From: Gammaproteobacteria bacterium | GTDB taxonomy: Bacteria; Pseudomonadota; Gammaproteobacteria; Steroidobacterales; Steroidobacteraceae | DNA: 7,705 nt | NCBI GenBank assembly: GCA_019242385.1 | Contig: JAFAVO010000064.1 | Coordinates: forward strand, 1 to 7,705 | Reading direction: 5' to 3' | Shown: positions 1-6,985 of the stretch, one piece after another | How the letters are laid out: each line of letters begins with the position of its first letter | Position numbering within the stretch: position 1 is the stretch's first letter | Translations under genes and position numbers: made by a program | The notes under the pieces: generated by a model | Told to the model about the DNA's origin: nothing | The model's input: only the letters and a program-made list of their open reading frames with translations | The model's database searches: none

Positions 1-284
1 AGCAGGGCGTTGGTGGCCACGGTGGTGCCGACCTTCACTGCCGCAACCCGCGCCGCTCGCCCTGCGCCAGCACCGGCCATCTCGAGAATGGCGCGCGCGG
101 CGCGCACCCCCGGATCACCGCTCGAGGCATCCATCGCGATCGAGGGCACCTTGCGCACGTGCACAACACCCGAGGGCGCGAGCCCAATGACATCCGTGAA
201 GGTTCCGCCCCGATCGATCCAGAACTGCCAGCCCGTGCCGCGGGCACTTGCGGATGCTTGGCTTGTGGTTTCCATTGCCTGCAT
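1..284 (-). CDS. Hydantoinase A / 5-oxoprolinase family protein, N-terminal part (runs off left edge)
   Basis: Reading the minus strand from the ATG at 284 gives 94 open codons with no stop before the window edge. Residues 19-31 carry the pattern W-Q-F-W-I-D-R-G-G-T-F-T-D, and residues 83-94 read V-K-V-G-T-T-V-A-T-N-A-L. These are the hallmark N-terminal blocks of the HyuA/5-oxoprolinase ASKHA-type ATPase fold, where the DRGGTFTD loop binds phosphate. Family members hydrolyse 5-oxoproline, hydantoins or related cyclic amides with ATP, in the cytosol. The WQFWIDRGG form resembles the long fused HyuA-HyuB type (about 1200 residues), but the missing 3' part is needed to confirm this. The start at 284 is supported by GAGGAG 12 bases upstream; an in-frame ATG at 275 is an alternative. 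The first 18 residues are a low-complexity Ser/Ala/Thr-rich lead-in. The gene is divergent from the hydrolase at 329 and has no evident functional link to the rest of the window. Confidence 0.88.
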   Translation of the reverse strand, partial: MQAMETTSQASASARGTGWQFWIDRGGTFTDVIGLAPSGVVHVRKVPSIAMDASSGDPGVRAARAILEMAGAGAGRAARVAAVKVGTTVATNAL

Positions 285-328
285 TATTCGCCCATGCTCC
301 TCGTGCGCCCAGCGCCGGATGCCCTGCC
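285..328. promoter_or_regulatory. Short divergent intergenic region
   Basis: Forty-four bases separate the divergent starts of the oxoprolinase-type gene and the hydrolase gene. The minus-strand GAGGAG (plus positions 297-302) is a plausible ribosome binding site for the gene at 284. No clear -35/-10 pair is visible on either strand. With this little room, at least one promoter must lie inside the opposite gene's coding region. Regulatory content is inferred only from the divergent geometry. Confidence 0.3.
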
Positions 329-865
329 ATGCAAGCGCCCGTGACTTCCCGCCACGTCGTCTTCTCTCACGGCCAGGAGGCCGGCCCCTGGGGACGCAAG
401 ATCTCCGCGCTCGCCGAGGTGGCACGCGCGGAAGGGTACGAGGCGCACTCGGTGGACTACCGCGGCATCGATGAGCCGCGGGCGCGCGTGGCGAAGCTCG
501 TGGAGTTCTGCAAGGAGCTCACCGGGGATCTGGTGCTGGTCGGCTCGAGTCTGGGCGGCTACGTTGCGGTCGCCTCGGCTTCATTGCTGCATGCGCGCGG
601 AGTGTTTCTGATGGCGCCGGCACTCTACCTCCAGGGGTTGCCGGCGCTGCGCAGCGGGGTACTCGACTGCCCCGCCGCCGTCGTGCACGGCTGGCGCGAT
701 GATGTGGTCCCCTACGAGCACAGCGTGCGCTTTGCCCAGGCGTATCGCTGCGCGCTGCACCTGCTCGAGAGCGATCACCGCTTGCACAACCAGGTGCGAG
801 TGATCCAGTACCTGTTCGAGTACTTTCTCGTTGCCCTGGATCTGCCGGCGATCGCCTTCGAGTGA
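329..865 (+). CDS. Small alpha/beta-fold hydrolase
   Basis: This 178-residue cytosolic protein has no signal peptide and is a compact single-domain serine hydrolase, probably an esterase or thioesterase. Visible landmarks are a first strand and oxyanion loop H-V-V-F-S-H-G (residues 9-15), the nucleophile elbow G-S-S-L-G (72-76, Ser74), a C-terminal H-G-W-R-D-D-V-V-P block (120-128, likely acid Asp124) and S-D-H-R-L (148-152, His150). The full catalytic triad is therefore present. At 178 residues it lacks room for a lid domain, similar in size to YqiA/RBBP9-like hydrolases; assignment to either family is not proven. The ATG at 329 was chosen because the fold begins only about eight residues later. 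The frame stays open upstream to a TTG at 248, but that would overlap the divergent gene and add a non-homologous-looking leader. A GTG at 341 is also possible. No good ribosome binding site precedes 329. Its TGA overlaps the plsB start, so the two are likely co-expressed. Substrate unknown. Confidence 0.85.
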   Translation: MQAPVTSRHVVFSHGQEAGPWGRKISALAEVARAEGYEAHSVDYRGIDEPRARVAKLVEFCKELTGDLVLVGSSLGGYVAVASASLLHARGVFLMAPALYLQGLPALRSGVLDCPAAVVHGWRDDVVPYEHSVRFAQAYRCALHLLESDHRLHNQVRVIQYLFEYFLVALDLPAIAFE

Positions 866-3291
866 ACTGGCTGCTGCGGCGCCTGCTGGCACTGTGGGTG
901 CGGTACAAGATCCTGCCCGAGCATGCCGCCGCGCAGCTGCGGGACTGGCCGCGACCGCTCTGCTACGTGCTGGAGCAGCGCAGCGCGACCGACCTTGCGG
1001 TGCTGGAGGAGGCCTGTGCGCGGCTGGGGATACCGAAACCCGGCCGCCTGCTGCTCGGCGGTACTCCGCCGCTGCGCTCCTATCTGTGGCTGACGCAGAG
1101 GCGGGGACTCCTCGTCCAGCGCCTCGACCGCCGGCCGCCGCGTCAGCTCGCCCGCATGATCGCCGCACTGCGCTCCGATCCGCAGTTGGATTTCGACCTG
1201 GTGCCGGCGGCGGTGTACTGGGGGCGTGCACCGCATAAGGAAGCGTCCTGGCTCGGGCTGTTCCTGAGTGAGGACTTCGGCTTCGCGAGCCGCGCACGCA
1301 AGCTCGTGCAGGTGCTATTCAACGGCCGCGACACCCTGCTCGAGCTCGATGAGCCGCTCAGCCTGCGGACGCTGCTCGGCGCGGAGCTCGCCGGCGCGCA
1401 GCGCGGCTTTCGCGTGGCGCGCACATTGCGCGCACTCTACGCGCGCCAGCGCGCCGCCCGGATCGGCCCGGACCTATCGCACCGGCGCACCATCGTCACC
1501 CGCGTGCTGCGCACGCGCGCCGTGCGCGCGGCGGTTGCTCAGGAAATGCGTGAGCGCCGGGTGACGCGCTACAAGGCGCTGCAGCAGGCGCGCGGCTATG
1601 CCTGGGAGATCGCCGCCAACTATTCGCACGCCTTCGTGCGCTTCATGGAGCACGCACTCGGCTGGCTGTGGAACCGCCTGTACGATGGAGTGGTTTTCGG
1701 TCATGCCGCCACGCTCGGCGCGGTCGCGGAGGGGAACGAGCTCATCTACGTCCCGTGCCACCGCAGTCACATGGACTATCTGCTGCTCGGCTACGCGATC
1801 TACGTGCACGGCTACGCCGTGCCGCACACCGCCGCCGGGGTCAACCTCAATCTGCCGGTCGTCGGCCGCTTCCTGCGCAAGGGAGGCGCGTTCTTCATCC
1901 GCCGCAGCTTCGGCGGCAACCGCCTGTATACCGTGGTGTTCATGAAGTACCTGGCAGCGATCATGAGTCGCGGCCACCCGATCGAGTATTTCATCGAGGG
2001 CGGGCGCAGCCGAACCGGACGGCTGCTGCAGCCCAAGACCGGCATGCTGCTCATGACCGTGCGCAGCTTCCTGGCCGATCCCTCGCGGCCGGTGGTATTC
2101 GTGCCGGTCTATTTCGGCTACGAGCGCCTGGTCGAGGGTGCGACCTATGTCGGTGAGCTGTCCGGGCGCCCCAAGGAGAAGGAAAGCATCCGCGGACTGC
2201 TCGGCTCCTGGCGGGTGCTGCGGCAGCGCTTCGGCAAGGTGCACGTGAACCTCGGTGAGCCGATCGCGCTCGCCGAGATTCTCGAGCGTCACGAGCGAGA
2301 CTGGCGCGCGCAGCGTTGGGAGGAGGAGGCGCGCACTCCCTGGCTCGCGGCGGCGGTCGATGAGCTCGCCGAGCGCATCATGCGCAACATCAATGCCGCT
2401 GCGGCCGTGACGCCGGTCAGCCTGCTGGCGCTCGCACTGCTCGCGACACCGCGCCAGGCGCTGCCGGAAGCGGATCTCACGCGGCAACTGGAGCTGTACA
2501 AGTCGCTGCTCATCTCCTTTCCCTACAGCAACCGGGTAACGGTCACCGTGCTCACGGGCGCCGAGATCGTCGCCTACGGACAATCGCTGCGCCTGATCGA
2601 GCGCGAGCCGCACAGTCTCGGCGACATCGTGCGCATGAGCGCAGAGAACGCCGTGCTCGCCACCTATTTCCGCAACAACGTGCTGCACCTGTTCGCACTG
2701 CCCTCGCTCATCGCCTGCGTGTTCGCGAGCAACGCCCGCGTGTCGACCGCCGACATCCAGCGTCTCGCCTGGCGCGTTTATCCCTACATCGGAGCGGAGC
2801 TCTTCCTCCACTGGAGCGAAGCGGAGCTGCCTGCGGTGGTGGAAGCGACGCTCGCCGCGCTCGCGGCCCAGGGGCTGATCGAGCCCGAGCCGGACGGTGG
2901 GGCCTGGCGGCGCCCCTCGCCGGCTTCCGCGCAGGCGATGCAGCTGTCACTGCTCGCGCAGACGACCCTGCAGATCATCGAGCGCTACTACATGGTCGTC
3001 GCACAACTGATGCTGGCCGGCAGCGGAACGCTCACCCAGCCGGCACTCGAGGAACGCTGTCAGCAGACCGCGCAGCGCATGACGCTGCTCTCCGGGCTCG
3101 ACTCCCCCGAGTTCTCCGACCGGTCGATGTTCGCGAACTTCATCGCGCTGCTGCGCGCGCGCGGGGTGATCCGCGCCGCCGGGGGCGGTGTGCTCGAGTA
3201 CGACGAGGTGCTCGTGCGTGTGGCGCAGGACGCACAGTTCGTGCTCAGCGAGCAGCTGCGTCACAGCATCCTGCAGATCATGCACTCGTGA
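862..3291 (+). CDS. plsB: Glycerol-3-phosphate 1-O-acyltransferase PlsB
   Basis: This 809-residue protein is nearly the same length as Escherichia coli PlsB (807). It transfers an acyl chain from acyl-CoA or acyl-ACP to sn-glycerol-3-phosphate to make 1-acyl-glycerol-3-phosphate, the first committed step of phospholipid synthesis, at the inner membrane. All four acyltransferase blocks are intact. Block I is H-R-S-H-M-D-Y (residues 300-306), with the catalytic HX4D formed by His300 and Asp305. Block II is G-A-F-F-I-R-R-S-F (342-350). Block III is F-I-E-G-G-R-S-R-T-G-R (377-387), which binds the phosphate substrate. Block IV is around V-P-V-Y-F-G-Y-E (414-421). Similarity to the E. coli enzyme continues through the C-terminal half, for example R-N-N-V-L-H-L and A-E-L-F-L-H-W. 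The start is a GTG whose bases overlap the upstream TGA as GTGA, a typical coupled arrangement. No strong ribosome binding site is visible, which fits reinitiation after the hydrolase. It ends 117 bases before the outer-membrane gene. Confidence 0.97.
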   Translation: MNWLLRRLLALWVRYKILPEHAAAQLRDWPRPLCYVLEQRSATDLAVLEEACARLGIPKPGRLLLGGTPPLRSYLWLTQRRGLLVQRLDRRPPRQLARMIAALRSDPQLDFDLVPAAVYWGRAPHKEASWLGLFLSEDFGFASRARKLVQVLFNGRDTLLELDEPLSLRTLLGAELAGAQRGFRVARTLRALYARQRAARIGPDLSHRRTIVTRVLRTRAVRAAVAQEMRERRVTRYKALQQARGYAWEIAANYSHAFVRFMEHALGWLWNRLYDGVVFGHAATLGAVAEGNELIYVPCHRSHMDYLLLGYAIYVHGYAVPHTAAGVNLNLPVVGRFLRKGGAFFIRRSFGGNRLYTVVFMKYLAAIMSRGHPIEYFIEGGRSRTGRLLQPKTGMLLMTVRSFLADPSRPVVFVPVYFGYERLVEGATYVGELSGRPKEKESIRGLLGSWRVLRQRFGKVHVNLGEPIALAEILERHERDWRAQRWEEEARTPWLAAAVDELAERIMRNINAAAAVTPVSLLALALLATPRQALPEADLTRQLELYKSLLISFPYSNRVTVTVLTGAEIVAYGQSLRLIEREPHSLGDIVRMSAENAVLATYFRNNVLHLFALPSLIACVFASNARVSTADIQRLAWRVYPYIGAELFLHWSEAELPAVVEATLAALAAQGLIEPEPDGGAWRRPSPASAQAMQLSLLAQTTLQIIERYYMVVAQLMLAGSGTLTQPALEERCQQTAQRMTLLSGLDSPEFSDRSMFANFIALLRARGVIRAAGGGVLEYDEVLVRVAQDAQFVLSEQLRHSILQIMHS

Positions 3292-3408
3292 GACTGCTTG
3301 CCGCGTTGCGGCGCCGAGTAATAGACTGGCCCGCACGCGGTTTTGTTATTGCGCAACAAACAAGAACGCGACGTGGCTTCGCTGCACACTGTCGAAGCGG
3401 GGGAACAC
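3292..3408 (+). promoter_or_regulatory. Intergenic region, likely promoter region of the envelope cassette
   Basis: This 117-base gap between plsB and the DUF1302 gene is the longest non-coding stretch in the window. It contains a conspicuous AT-rich island (about 3340-3364) in otherwise GC-rich DNA, with an imperfect palindrome. A TAATAG at 3319-3324 could serve as a -10 box, with a weak TTGCCG at 3298-3303, but that spacing is only 15 bases. A five-base-pair GC hairpin (3300-3304 with 3308-3312) sits just after the plsB stop without an adjoining T run. The 3' end carries GGGGGA at 3399-3404, the ribosome binding site for the ATG at 3409. Promoter identity is inferred, not shown. Confidence 0.35.
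3346..3359. repeat. Imperfect palindrome in AT-rich island (possible operator)
   Basis: The 14-base sequence TTATTGCGCAACAA is a palindrome around a perfect eight-base core, TTGCGCAA (3349-3356), with a single mismatched pair (3348/3357). It lies 50 bases upstream of the DUF1302 start codon. Its position suits an operator or a transcription-factor half-site pair, but I do not recognise the motif as that of a specific regulator, and a palindrome this short can occur by chance. Confidence 0.3.
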
Positions 3409-5568
3409 ATGAGGAAGGTTCACACCGGGCGGGCCCTGAGGATCGCAGTGGTGGCCGTCTGCCTGGGGGCCGGTGCATGGCCGAGCGCGCAGGCCATCAG
3501 TTTCCGCAGCGATTCGGGTGACTGGACCGGCAGCTGGGATACCACGATCGGGTACGGCATGGGCTGGCGCATCGTGAATCCCGATTGCCGGCTGATCGCA
3601 ATCGCCAACGGCGGCTGCGGCTACTCCCCGAACATCGACAATGGCGACCTGAACTACCTGCGCAGGACCGTGTACACCAAGGCGCTCACCGGAGTGACCG
3701 AGCTCGGGCTCAATTACCGCGACAAGGCCGGATTCTTCGTGCGCGGCTCGGGCCTGTACGACTTCGACGTGATGGCGAACCAGGTGAACCACATACCGCT
3801 CACTCACGAAGCCAAGGGGGTGGTCGGCAGCTACACGCGGCTGCTCGATGCCTTCGGTTACCTGCGCTTCGATCTGGGCAGCTTGCCTTCGGAGCTGCGT
3901 CTCGGACGGCAGGTGGTCGACTGGGGCGAGAGCACCTTCATCCCGGGCGGACTCAACTCGGTCAATTATTTCGACGTGACCGCGCTGCAGGTTCCCGGGG
4001 CGGAGCTGAAGCAGGCGCTGCTGCCGGACACGATGGCGCTGTTTAACTCACAGCTCACCAAGGATCTGAGCACCCAGCTTTTCTATCTGTTCAGCTGGCA
4101 CCCGGACATCATCGAGCCACCCGGGGCGTACTTCAGTACCAGCGACGTCGCGGGCGCGGGCGGCGGCAAGGTGATCCTCGGCTTCGGGGCCATTCCCGAC
4201 AAGGGCGTGGACTTCAGCTCCCTCGGTGGCGGGTTCATCAGTGATTTTCAGACCATACCGCGCCTGCCCGACCACAAGCCCTCCGAGGGCGGGCAGTACG
4301 GCATCAACTTCAAGCTGTACCTGCCGAACTTCGGCCAGGGCACGCAGCTGGGCTTCTACTTCCTCAACTACACCAACCGCGTGCCGCTGCTCTCGCTCCA
4401 GACCGGCTCCCAGGCCGGGGTGGGCAACGCCTTCGGCGCCATCAACGCCGTCGGTGGTGCTGCCCAGGCGCTGGCCGCCGGCCTGCCGTTCAACGCGGCC
4501 GTGGCAACCGGCGCCGCCGCCGGCCAGCAGGCCGCGGCCGCGCACGGCGGCAATCTCAGTGCCACGACCGCACAGCAGTACGCCACGATCGGCGCCAACA
4601 CGCTGCTCGCCGGAGGCAACGTCAACGGCCAGGCGGCCAATATCGCCACTCACGAGTACAGCACGACCGAGGGGTTCTTCGAGGAGTTTCCGCAGAACAT
4701 CAAGATGCTCGGCCTGTCCTTCAACACGCAGCTCCAGAGCACCGGCACCGCGCTGCAGGGCGAGGTCGCCTGGCGCCACAACGTGCCGCTGCAGATCGAT
4801 GACGTCGAGCTGATCTATGCCTCGCTGACCCCGTTCGAGACCGGGGTCGCCAAGCTGCTCGGCGAGCCGACCACCCCGGCCGGGCATTGCGTGCCGGGCT
4901 CTGCCACCCCGATCACCGGATGTAACCAGATCGGCGCCTTCGCACCGGGGCAATACATACGCGGCTATGAGCTCAAGGACACCTGGCACTTCGACCTCAC
5001 GGCGACACAGATCTGGGCCAACGTGTTCAAGGCTTCACAGGCGGTGCTCATCCTCGAGGCCGGCGCGGACTACGTGCCGAGCCTGGAGGACAAGCTCAGC
5101 GGCGGTCCGCAGGGTTTCGGTCTGCGCTACGACGGGCCTGGAACGAATCTGAGCGGAAACCCCAATCTCGGTGGATACCCGGAGTTTCCGGCCGTCAACG
5201 GCCAGTGCGTGCAGGCCTCCTTCCGCAATCCACTCGGCCGCTGTTTCGAGCCGGGCTCGACCTTCGCGACCAGTTTCGCCTGGGGCTATGTGGTCGCCGG
5301 CAGGCTCGAGTACGACAACGCCATCGGCGAGTGGAACCTGCTGCCGCACTTCACCTGGGTGCAGGATGTGAACGGGGTGTCGCCCGGGCCCGGCGGGGCG
5401 TTCATCAACGGCCGCATCGATGTGACGATGGGACTCACGGCCAGTCTGCACAACCGGTGGGAGCTCGATGTCTCCTACACCAACTACGGCGGTTACGGCG
5501 GCCGCGGCCAGTACAACCTGCTCAATGATCGCGATTTCATCGCAGCCAGCGTCAAGGTGTCGTTCTGA
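3409..5568 (+). CDS. DUF1302 family outer-membrane protein
   Basis: This 719-residue protein is exported and probably forms an outer-membrane beta-barrel. Residues 1-29 are a Sec signal peptide: basic N-region, hydrophobic core, and cleavage after A-Q-A at 29. The mature part opens with G-S-W-D-T-T-I-G-Y-G and contains the family-typical L-G-R-Q-V-V-D-W-G-E-S (165-175) followed by Pro-Gly-Gly and P-G-A-E segments. Alternating aromatic/hydrophobic strands recur throughout, and the last strand ends in a C-terminal Phe (V-K-V-S-F), the usual signal recognised by the BAM machinery. An Ala/Gly-rich insertion spans about residues 340-420. The mature protein has exactly six cysteines in three close pairs: 60/70, 494/505 and 600/612. 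The ATG at 3409 is preferred over an upstream TTG at 3343 because it follows GGGGGA by four bases and puts the signal peptide at the terminus. Family knowledge links DUF1302 to DUF1329 partners and RND pumps; the transported substrate is unknown. A porin-like or adhesin-like role cannot be excluded. Confidence 0.9.
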   Translation: MRKVHTGRALRIAVVAVCLGAGAWPSAQAISFRSDSGDWTGSWDTTIGYGMGWRIVNPDCRLIAIANGGCGYSPNIDNGDLNYLRRTVYTKALTGVTELGLNYRDKAGFFVRGSGLYDFDVMANQVNHIPLTHEAKGVVGSYTRLLDAFGYLRFDLGSLPSELRLGRQVVDWGESTFIPGGLNSVNYFDVTALQVPGAELKQALLPDTMALFNSQLTKDLSTQLFYLFSWHPDIIEPPGAYFSTSDVAGAGGGKVILGFGAIPDKGVDFSSLGGGFISDFQTIPRLPDHKPSEGGQYGINFKLYLPNFGQGTQLGFYFLNYTNRVPLLSLQTGSQAGVGNAFGAINAVGGAAQALAAGLPFNAAVATGAAAGQQAAAAHGGNLSATTAQQYATIGANTLLAGGNVNGQAANIATHEYSTTEGFFEEFPQNIKMLGLSFNTQLQSTGTALQGEVAWRHNVPLQIDDVELIYASLTPFETGVAKLLGEPTTPAGHCVPGSATPITGCNQIGAFAPGQYIRGYELKDTWHFDLTATQIWANVFKASQAVLILEAGADYVPSLEDKLSGGPQGFGLRYDGPGTNLSGNPNLGGYPEFPAVNGQCVQASFRNPLGRCFEPGSTFATSFAWGYVVAGRLEYDNAIGEWNLLPHFTWVQDVNGVSPGPGGAFINGRIDVTMGLTASLHNRWELDVSYTNYGGYGGRGQYNLLNDRDFIAASVKVSF

Positions 5569-5608
5569 AGGGCAGCCGCAGGGCCACGCGGGCGAGCGCA
5601 TGCACATT

Positions 5609-5613
5609 GGAGG
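5609..5613 (+). promoter_or_regulatory. Ribosome binding site of the DUF1329 gene
   Basis: GGAGG ends four bases before the ATG at 5618 and ten bases before an in-frame ATG at 5624. It lies downstream of another in-frame ATG at 5600, which it therefore argues against. It is the strongest ribosome binding site seen in the window. Confidence 0.7.
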
Positions 5614-5617
5614 CCCC

Positions 5618-6982
5618 ATGAAAATGCTGATTCGATCCGGCGCCGCGTGCCTGCTGTTCGCCGCGGCAGCTTTTGGCGCGGTGAGCCCCCAGGAGGCCGC
5701 GCGGCTCGGCCAGGATCTCACCCCGCTCGGTGGTGAGAAGGCCGGCAACGCCGATGGCAGCATTCCACCATGGACCGGCGGATTGAAGTCGGCCGCCGAT
5801 GCGGGCTTTCCCAACTACCGCAACGGCGAGCACTACCCCGACCCGTTCGCGAGCGACAAGCCGCTGTTCACCATCACCGCGGCGAACCTCGCCGAGTACT
5901 CCACCAAGCTCAGCGAGGGCCAGAAGGCGCTCTTCAAGGCCTACCCCGACTACAAGATGATCGTCTACCCGACGCATCGCAGCGCCGCCTCGCCCGAGCG
6001 CGTCTATGAAGGGACCAAGCGCAATGCGACGACGGCGAAGCTGGTGCCCGATGGCAACGGTTTCACCGGCGCGATCGATGGCACGCCCTTCCCCATTCCG
6101 CAGAGCGGCCTGGAGGTATTCTGGAATCACGTGACCCGCTGGCGCGGAGTCGCGGCTGGGCTCAACGTGGGCCAGGCGCCCATGACCGCGAGCGGCGGGT
6201 ACACGCTCGTGAACTTCAAGGAAGAGTTCTACTTTCAGTATTACGAGCCTGGAATGACCGAGGCGGGGCTGAACAACATCCTGCTGTTCTTCACGCAGGA
6301 GACCACCGCGCCGGCGCGCCTGGCCGGTGAGGTGCTGCTCGTCCAGGAGACCATCGACCAGGCGCGGGAGCCGCGGCGCGCGTGGCTCTACAACCCGGGC
6401 CAGCGGCGCGTGCGGCGCGCGCCCAACGTGGCCTTCGACAATCCGGGCACCAACGCCGACAACCTGCGCACCGCCGACCAGTTCGACATGTACAACGGCA
6501 GCCCGCAACGCTACGACTGGAAGCTGGTCGGCAAGAAGGAGATGTACGTACCCTACAACGCTTATCGGCTGCAGGACGGTAAGCTGCGGTACGCCGAGCT
6601 CCTCAAGAAGAATCACATCAACCAGGATCTGGCCCGCTACGAGCTGCACCGCGTGTGGGTGGTGGATTCGACGCTCAAGCCCGGTGTGAGCCACATCTAC
6701 AGCCGCCGCACGCTCTACGTGGATGAGGATTCCTGGCAGATTCTCGCGGTGGACTGCTACGACTCGCGCGGTCAGCTGTATCGCGTGCAGGAAGGCCATG
6801 CCATGAATTACTTCAACCTGCCCTCGCTGTGGACTGCGCTGGAGCTGGTGATGGACCTCTCGAACGGCCGTTATCTCGCCCTCGGCCTGCAGAGCGAGGA
6901 GCACGGCTCGTACGACTTCAGCATCAAGCGCACCGCGGCGGACTATCAGCCGAGCGTACTGGAGCGGCGCGGCATCCGTTAG
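5618..6982 (+). CDS. DUF1329 family periplasmic protein
   Basis: This 454-residue exported protein has the normal length for DUF1329. Residues 1 to about 18-21 form a signal peptide: Lys2 and Arg6, a hydrophobic core, and an Ala-rich cleavage zone. No convincing lipobox is seen; Cys11 lies in the hydrophobic core. Typical family features follow: an N-terminal L-T-P-L-G-G-E-K-A-G-N-A-D-G block and P-P-W-T-G-G (residues 34-55), an A-Y-P-D-Y-K-M region, and a long beta-rich C-terminal half with Y-N-P-G-Q-R-R-V-R-R-A-P and H-R-V-W-V-V-D, ending in R-R-G-I-R. My recollection is that DUF1329 proteins are predicted to have a LolA/LolB-like lipid-binding fold, which would suit a periplasmic carrier of a hydrophobic molecule; this should be confirmed. 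The gene lies 49 bases after the DUF1302 stop and three bases before the YCF48-like start, so the three are almost certainly one operon. Start alternatives are ATG 5600 and ATG 5624. Confidence 0.9.
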   Translation: MKMLIRSGAACLLFAAAAFGAVSPQEAARLGQDLTPLGGEKAGNADGSIPPWTGGLKSAADAGFPNYRNGEHYPDPFASDKPLFTITAANLAEYSTKLSEGQKALFKAYPDYKMIVYPTHRSAASPERVYEGTKRNATTAKLVPDGNGFTGAIDGTPFPIPQSGLEVFWNHVTRWRGVAAGLNVGQAPMTASGGYTLVNFKEEFYFQYYEPGMTEAGLNNILLFFTQETTAPARLAGEVLLVQETIDQAREPRRAWLYNPGQRRVRRAPNVAFDNPGTNADNLRTADQFDMYNGSPQRYDWKLVGKKEMYVPYNAYRLQDGKLRYAELLKKNHINQDLARYELHRVWVVDSTLKPGVSHIYSRRTLYVDEDSWQILAVDCYDSRGQLYRVQEGHAMNYFNLPSLWTALELVMDLSNGRYLALGLQSEEHGSYDFSIKRTAADYQPSVLERRGIR

Positions 6983-6985
6983 ATC

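Noticed and set aside
248..328. Upstream extension of the hydrolase to TTG 248 or ATG 254
   Set aside because: It would overlap the divergent gene's N-terminus and add 25-27 residues before the first strand of the fold. The ATG at 329 starts just before the conserved part.
10..474. A 154-codon plus-strand open frame at the left edge
   Set aside because: It is antisense to the oxoprolinase-type gene and then out of frame with the hydrolase. The Ala/Arg/Pro-rich translation looks like a shadow.
1474..2811. A 445-codon open frame on the minus strand opposite plsB
   Set aside because: It lies wholly inside plsB, which has all its catalytic motifs. The translation is a compositionally biased shadow rich in His, Arg, Glu and Val without a known motif.
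3300..3312. GC hairpin after plsB as a rho-independent terminator
   Set aside because: The stem is only five base pairs with a three-base loop and no T run follows directly. The nearest T run (3341-3344) is about 30 bases away.
3343..3408. Upstream TTG start of the DUF1302 gene
   Set aside because: It would bury the signal peptide behind 22 hydrophilic residues and would run through the palindrome. The ATG at 3409 has a purine-rich ribosome binding site.
5618..5680. DUF1329 protein as a lipoprotein
   Set aside because: Cys11 is preceded by G-A-A inside the hydrophobic core and only ten residues from the start, so it does not fit a normal lipobox position; an ordinary signal peptide fits better.
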